Position numbers and translations under genes: made by a program. A stretch of 64,000 bases of DNA from Chitinophaga nivalis (GTDB lineage: Bacteria; Bacteroidota; Bacteroidia; Chitinophagales; Chitinophagaceae): assembly GCF_025989125.1 (NCBI RefSeq), contig NZ_JAPDNR010000001.1:7614087-7678086 (forward strand). The letters are read 5' to 3'. How positions within the stretch are numbered: the first letter of the stretch is position 1; each line of letters opens with the position of its first letter. Below, piece by piece: positions 60,965-64,000 of this stretch. Under the pieces are notes generated by a model. The model made no database searches. It worked only from the letters and a program-made list of their open reading frames with translations, and was not told the DNA's origin.

Positions 60965-61699
60965 TCACAAACGGGTTGGTGCTACACCGGCATATTTCTT
61001 TATCTCATTACTCAAATGCGCATGATCATAGTAACCACTCTCCAGGGCAATGTCCAGCAAAGACCGGTGAGGATAGGCGGTACTGATCAGTTGTGCCGCA
61101 TATTGATACCGGATGATACTGATCAATTCCTTGGGACTTAATCCTGCGTAGGTACGAAAGCCCCGTTCCAGTTGCCGTACGGTCATATAATGCAGGGCTG
61201 CCAGTTGCTGTACCGTCATATTGCCCTTATGCTGCCGGATCGTATCCATCAGGGGCAATAAGGAATGAGCAGGCGTTGTAAAGCGGTTTGCCAGCAAACG
61301 ATTACAGGCTGCAGGCAGCTCACCGGCCATGACAGCCATACCGGGCATCGCTGCTGCATCAAAATCGACAAACCGGTTGGTGGTGATATGCAGCGAATCA
61401 TATGCATAGAAATAAGGGAATGCAGCCGGCTTAAACCGAATACCCTGCAAGTGCATCCCGGCAGGTAGTTCTGCAAAAACGGCCCGGGTAATGGTACCTC
61501 CCAGATAGGTTTTCCCGTTTTCCAGCCATACGCCGGCAGCTGGAATATAAAAACGTTCTCCCAGATTAATGAGGAGGTCTACACATCCGTCTGGTATAAT
61601 TTTCTCCATCTTATCTCCACTGTTATCGCTGGTAGCTTCCCAGTAGGCATCGATGTATGGCAATAATTTAGGGCAGGGCAGGTATTCTCTGATATCCAT
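60965..61699 (-). CDS. AraC-family regulator with DUF6597 domain
   Basis: This 244-residue regulator has an N-terminal DUF6597-like domain (I-I-P-D-G-C-V-D-L-L-I-N-L-G near residues 34-47). The C-terminal AraC HTH (about 150-244) contains L-D-I-A-L-E-S-G-Y-Y-D-H-A-H-L-S-N-E-I-K-K-Y. The neighbouring DUF6463-like membrane gene is a likely target. A -7 promoter element precedes it. Confidence 0.9.
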   Translation of the reverse strand: MDIREYLPCPKLLPYIDAYWEATSDNSGDKMEKIIPDGCVDLLINLGERFYIPAAGVWLENGKTYLGGTITRAVFAELPAGMHLQGIRFKPAAFPYFYAYDSLHITTNRFVDFDAAAMPGMAVMAGELPAACNRLLANRFTTPAHSLLPLMDTIRQHKGNMTVQQLAALHYMTVRQLERGFRTYAGLSPKELISIIRYQYAAQLISTAYPHRSLLDIALESGYYDHAHLSNEIKKYAGVAPTRL

Positions 61700-61719
61700 A
61701 ACGATATAGCAGTTGCAGA

Positions 61720-61727
61720 CAAAGATA
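61720..61727 (-). promoter_or_regulatory. -7 element of the DUF6597-AraC gene
   Basis: Minus-strand TATCTTTG matches TAnnTTTG, 20 bp before the ATG at 61699. Confidence 0.5.
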
Positions 61728-61757
61728 CACCTGTTGCGCTTTATTTATTCCTGTCAG

Positions 61758-62630
61758 CTATACCGATGTGGAAAATACCGGCGGTTGCTGCTTCGCAGCT
61801 TCCTCTACCAGATAATCTGCCAGCGGTGCAAAGGAAGCAATGGGTGTGGCGGTGTTGAAGGTAATATCTGTATGTATGCCCAGGTACAATACCTTACCAT
61901 CCCGTTCATCATTCAGCCAGGTTACACTGCCCACGTCGATGCTGCTATGCTGCAAAATATAGGCGGCTTCGGCTATCACGGCCTGTGGCGGCGTAAAAAA
62001 CACGGCTGTGCGGGAGGTATCTGTAACGGCTATACGAAAGGCATACCAAAACTTACCACCCAACATAACGACGCGGTTTACATAACCATCTGTGGTGGGA
62101 ATAAATTCCTGCACGATGGCTGTATGATCCGGTCCTAATGTTACGCTGCCTGCGGCAATAGCTTCCTGTAAGGCGGCGGCGGAATCAAAAGGAATAGCTC
62201 CGCCTATGCTGTTGCCGGCAGCGTGCTTAATCACTACCGGAAAACGTAAGGTGCCCGCGGCGGCAGTCAGCTGCGACAGCTGATTCACGACCACAGATGC
62301 CGGGTAGTCCAGACCCAGTGATTCCAGCAGAATCAATTGCAATGCCCGGGAAGCCGCATAGGTAAAAGCTTTATATCCGTTGATAACCCGGATACCGTTT
62401 ACTTCCAGGTGTGCCAGATAGTTTAATGTATAAGAGATGCCGGAGCGGTATGCCTGTTCAAAGGTAGCAGCCGGTGTACTGTTAAAAAAAAGTTCGTAGG
62501 GAGCGGGGGGCACGGCAATGTTAAACCGGTGCACAACCGGGTTAATGGGTATATGCACGATACCTCTCCTGTCCAACTCCTGAAAGAGTGGCCGGAACCA
62601 ATCGGGGTGTTCATGATATATAGCAAACAT
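61758..62630 (-). CDS. ATP-grasp-family ligase
   Basis: This 290-residue protein starts at the Met at 62630 (M-F-A-I-Y-H-E-H-P-D-W-F). It has the layout of RimK/glutathione-synthetase-like ATP-grasp enzymes: an N-terminal preATP region, F-P-V-V-I-K-H-A-A-G-N-S-I-G-G (ATP-binding lysine and glycine loop), then I-V-Q-E-F-I-P-T-T-D-G-Y-V-N-R-V-V. It ends with a degenerate metal-binding region. It would ligate a carboxylate to an amine; the substrate is unknown. It is divergent from a SusC-type receptor with a shared operator. Confidence 0.75.
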   Translation of the reverse strand: MFAIYHEHPDWFRPLFQELDRRGIVHIPINPVVHRFNIAVPPAPYELFFNSTPAATFEQAYRSGISYTLNYLAHLEVNGIRVINGYKAFTYAASRALQLILLESLGLDYPASVVVNQLSQLTAAAGTLRFPVVIKHAAGNSIGGAIPFDSAAALQEAIAAGSVTLGPDHTAIVQEFIPTTDGYVNRVVMLGGKFWYAFRIAVTDTSRTAVFFTPPQAVIAEAAYILQHSSIDVGSVTWLNDERDGKVLYLGIHTDITFNTATPIASFAPLADYLVEEAAKQQPPVFSTSV

Positions 62631-62640
62631 GTGAAGCGCA

Positions 62641-62662
62641 ATTAGTCTACTAGTTAAGTAGA
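62641..62662 (-). promoter_or_regulatory. Operator-like element copy 1
   Basis: Read on the minus strand, TCTAC-N5-TAGTAGACTAAT lies 10 bp before the ATP-grasp start. Seventeen of 22 positions are identical to copy 2 in inverted orientation. The core is an imperfect palindrome TCTAC...GTAGA. Confidence 0.65.
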
Positions 62663-62831
62663 GTATAAAGATAAGATTAAAATCTTCAACCGGAATCATC
62701 TTTCTTTTTCAAAAGCATAACATACCGATGAAATATAATATCAGTAAAGGATGCAGCCGATTACAGCGATGGCACTAACGCAAAAAACCACAGAAATATT
62801 TTTTTTCTGTCAGATATAAAAGACAATATTA

Positions 62832-62839
62832 TATATTTG
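62832..62839 (+). promoter_or_regulatory. -7 element of the SusC-type gene
   Basis: TATATTTG matches TAnnTTTG. Operator copy 2 begins immediately after it, so a bound protein would block transcription start. Confidence 0.55.
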
Positions 62840-62861
62840 TCTACCATTTTAGTAGACTAAT
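62840..62861 (+). promoter_or_regulatory. Operator-like element copy 2
   Basis: TCTAC-N5-TAGTAGACTAAT on the plus strand includes the palindrome GTCTAC-N7-GTAGAC (62839-62857). It abuts the -7 box at 62832-62839. Confidence 0.65.
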
Positions 62862-62966
62862 TAAACCAATAAATCGCTCCTGTTCCCACCATTTCAGGAA
62901 ACCTGACAAATCACAGCACTGATGACCGGTAAATCCGGTATGCATGTATTCACAAAAAAAACACAA

Positions 62967-64000
62967 ATGAAAAACGTTACTTCATTTGCTGTACTGCTAT
63001 GCCTGGCAGTATACGGCAATACCCTGCGCGCCCAGCAACGGGATTTTATTATTACAGGAAAAGTCACAGGCAAAGACAACAACGAACCAGCCATAGGTGC
63101 GACCATTACCATCAAAGGAAAAGCTACCGGTGTAACTGCCGGCACAGACGGCAGCTACCGGCTGAAACTGACACCAGCAGATTCCATCATCGTCATCTCC
63201 CATATCGGTAGTCATTCCCGTGAATTAAAAATCACACGGGCAGGCACCTACGATATAGCCTTAACACAAAATGACCGGCAGATATCAGAAATTGTAGTAA
63301 CCGGTTACAGTACGCAGAATAAAAGATTCATTGCCGGCGCCATTTCGACCGTCAGTGGCGAATCCATCAAAAACATACCCGCAGCGGGTTTTAATCAGCT
63401 GCTGCAGGGTAAGACAACCGGCATACAGGTAAGCGGTAACTCCGGTGTACCCGGTGGCGGTGTATTCATCCGGGTACGTGGTACCAACTCCGTGAATGCC
63501 GGCAACGATCCCTTATACATTGTAGATGGTGTATTTATCAGCAGCAGTAACCTGATTAGTACCGGCATGGGACGACAGGCTGCTTCCAATCCACTCGCCG
63601 ATCTGAATCCGGCTGATATTGAAAACATCCAGATCCTGAAAGATGCCAATGCTACTGCTATATATGGCTCATTGGGCGCCAACGGCGTTATACTCGTTAC
63701 TACCAAACGGGGTAAACTCAACACCAGATCAAAAGTAGCTGTAAACGTTTCTCACGGCTGGGCCGATGCACCTAAAAAATTCCAGGTAACCACTGGTCCT
63801 GAAACTGGGCTGCTAACAAATGAATATACGCTCAATACGGCTATTGATAACAAACAGGACCCCGCCACGGTGACACTCCCTTTTCCCAGATACGATACGC
63901 TCCCTACGTACGACCGTATCCGTGATGTGTTCAGAACAGCGGCCAACTCCAACTATGAGGTATCCGTAGCGGGTGGTACTGCAAAAAACAGTTACTATAT
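62967..64000 (+). CDS. SusC/RagA-type TonB-dependent receptor, N-terminal part (cut by window edge)
   Basis: The ATG at 62967 opens a frame that is still open at the right edge (344 codons visible). The signal peptide ends L-R-A-Q. A carboxypeptidase-regulatory-like domain covers about residues 29-105 and has no STN domain. The plug follows: S-E-I-V-V-T-G-Y, G-V-F-I-R-V-R-G-T-N-S, P-L-Y-I-V-D-G-V, I-L-K-D-A-N-A-T-A-I-Y-G. Lacking STN, it is not a FecR transducer and is probably controlled by the operator in front of it. A SusD partner would be expected beyond the window. Confidence 0.9.
   Translation, partial: MKNVTSFAVLLCLAVYGNTLRAQQRDFIITGKVTGKDNNEPAIGATITIKGKATGVTAGTDGSYRLKLTPADSIIVISHIGSHSRELKITRAGTYDIALTQNDRQISEIVVTGYSTQNKRFIAGAISTVSGESIKNIPAAGFNQLLQGKTTGIQVSGNSGVPGGGVFIRVRGTNSVNAGNDPLYIVDGVFISSSNLISTGMGRQAASNPLADLNPADIENIQILKDANATAIYGSLGANGVILVTTKRGKLNTRSKVAVNVSHGWADAPKKFQVTTGPETGLLTNEYTLNTAIDNKQDPATVTLPFPRYDTLPTYDRIRDVFRTAANSNYEVSVAGGTAKNSYY

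Larger units (their letters stand above)
62631..62966. other. 336-bp divergent regulatory region
   Basis: This region separates the ATP-grasp gene (minus) from the SusC-type gene (plus). It holds a plus-strand -7 box (62832-62839) and two oppositely oriented copies of a 22-bp motif (62641-62662 and 62840-62861), described separately. I see no gene. Confidence 0.6.

Noticed and set aside
1..64000. tRNA, rRNA, transposase, integrase or prophage genes
   Set aside because: I looked in the intergenic regions and among gene products and found none; a covariance-model search would be needed to exclude small RNAs fully.

Overview
The window looks like a chromosomal segment of a Bacteroidota organism close to Chitinophaga (Chitinophagaceae). 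The support is SusC/SusD-type TonB receptors, a FecI/FecR pair, HmuY, Omp28-like, DUF6029, DUF6607 and DUF6443-Rhs families, and several promoters with the Bacteroidota -7 box TAnnTTTG. I see no rRNA, tRNA, CRISPR array, transposase or prophage.

Region by region. (1) 1-5174, minus strand: a complete urease operon ureABCEFGD, followed by the first 25 codons of a nickel/UreH-like permease cut by the window edge. (2) 5380-6796: a small secreted protein of unknown role and an AraC-type regulator. (3) 6854-12818, minus: a heavy-metal RND efflux system (CusB-like lipoprotein adaptor; CusA/CzcA pump fused to a TolC-like outer-membrane factor; a small metal-locus protein). (4) 13013-15715: a sulfatase and a DUF3829 lipoprotein. 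(5) 15767-19455, minus: a haem/iron uptake operon (TonB receptor, HmuY, DUF6607). (6) 19817-23057: an envelope thiol operon (Omp28-like, TlpA-like, DUF6029 barrel). (7) 23287-31361: an ECF sigma/FecR/SusC/SusD unit ending in a lipoprotein that resembles a metallopeptidase without its zinc motif. (8) 31445-36006: pirin, PAS histidine kinase, receiver-Crp regulator and two helical unknown proteins. (9) 36260-38451: TetR, a metal-chaperone-fold protein and an MFS exporter. (10) 38525-41790, minus: a GT39-like mannosyl/arabinosyl transferase and a PAS kinase. (11) 42069-46493: a cobalamin riboswitch controlling a BtuB-like receptor, a BtuG-like beta-propeller lipoprotein and a further surface lipoprotein. 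(12) 46748-56700: two giant Rhs-type secreted proteins, the second with a variable C-terminal tip, and an AT-rich cassette of small envelope proteins that look like immunity genes. (13) 56859-59140: 2-hydroxyacid dehydrogenase and thiolase. (14) 59200-62630, minus: a TlpA-like protein, a DUF6463 membrane protein, an AraC-type regulator and an ATP-grasp enzyme. (15) 62967-end: the start of a second SusC-type receptor.

The common theme is nutrient and metal acquisition across the outer membrane (nickel/urea, haem, B12, SusCD substrates), each with its own regulation. The least explained parts are the Rhs tip cassette, the helical gene pair with tandem Crp-type sites at 36178-36211, and the shared 22-bp operator between the ATP-grasp gene and the terminal SusC gene.
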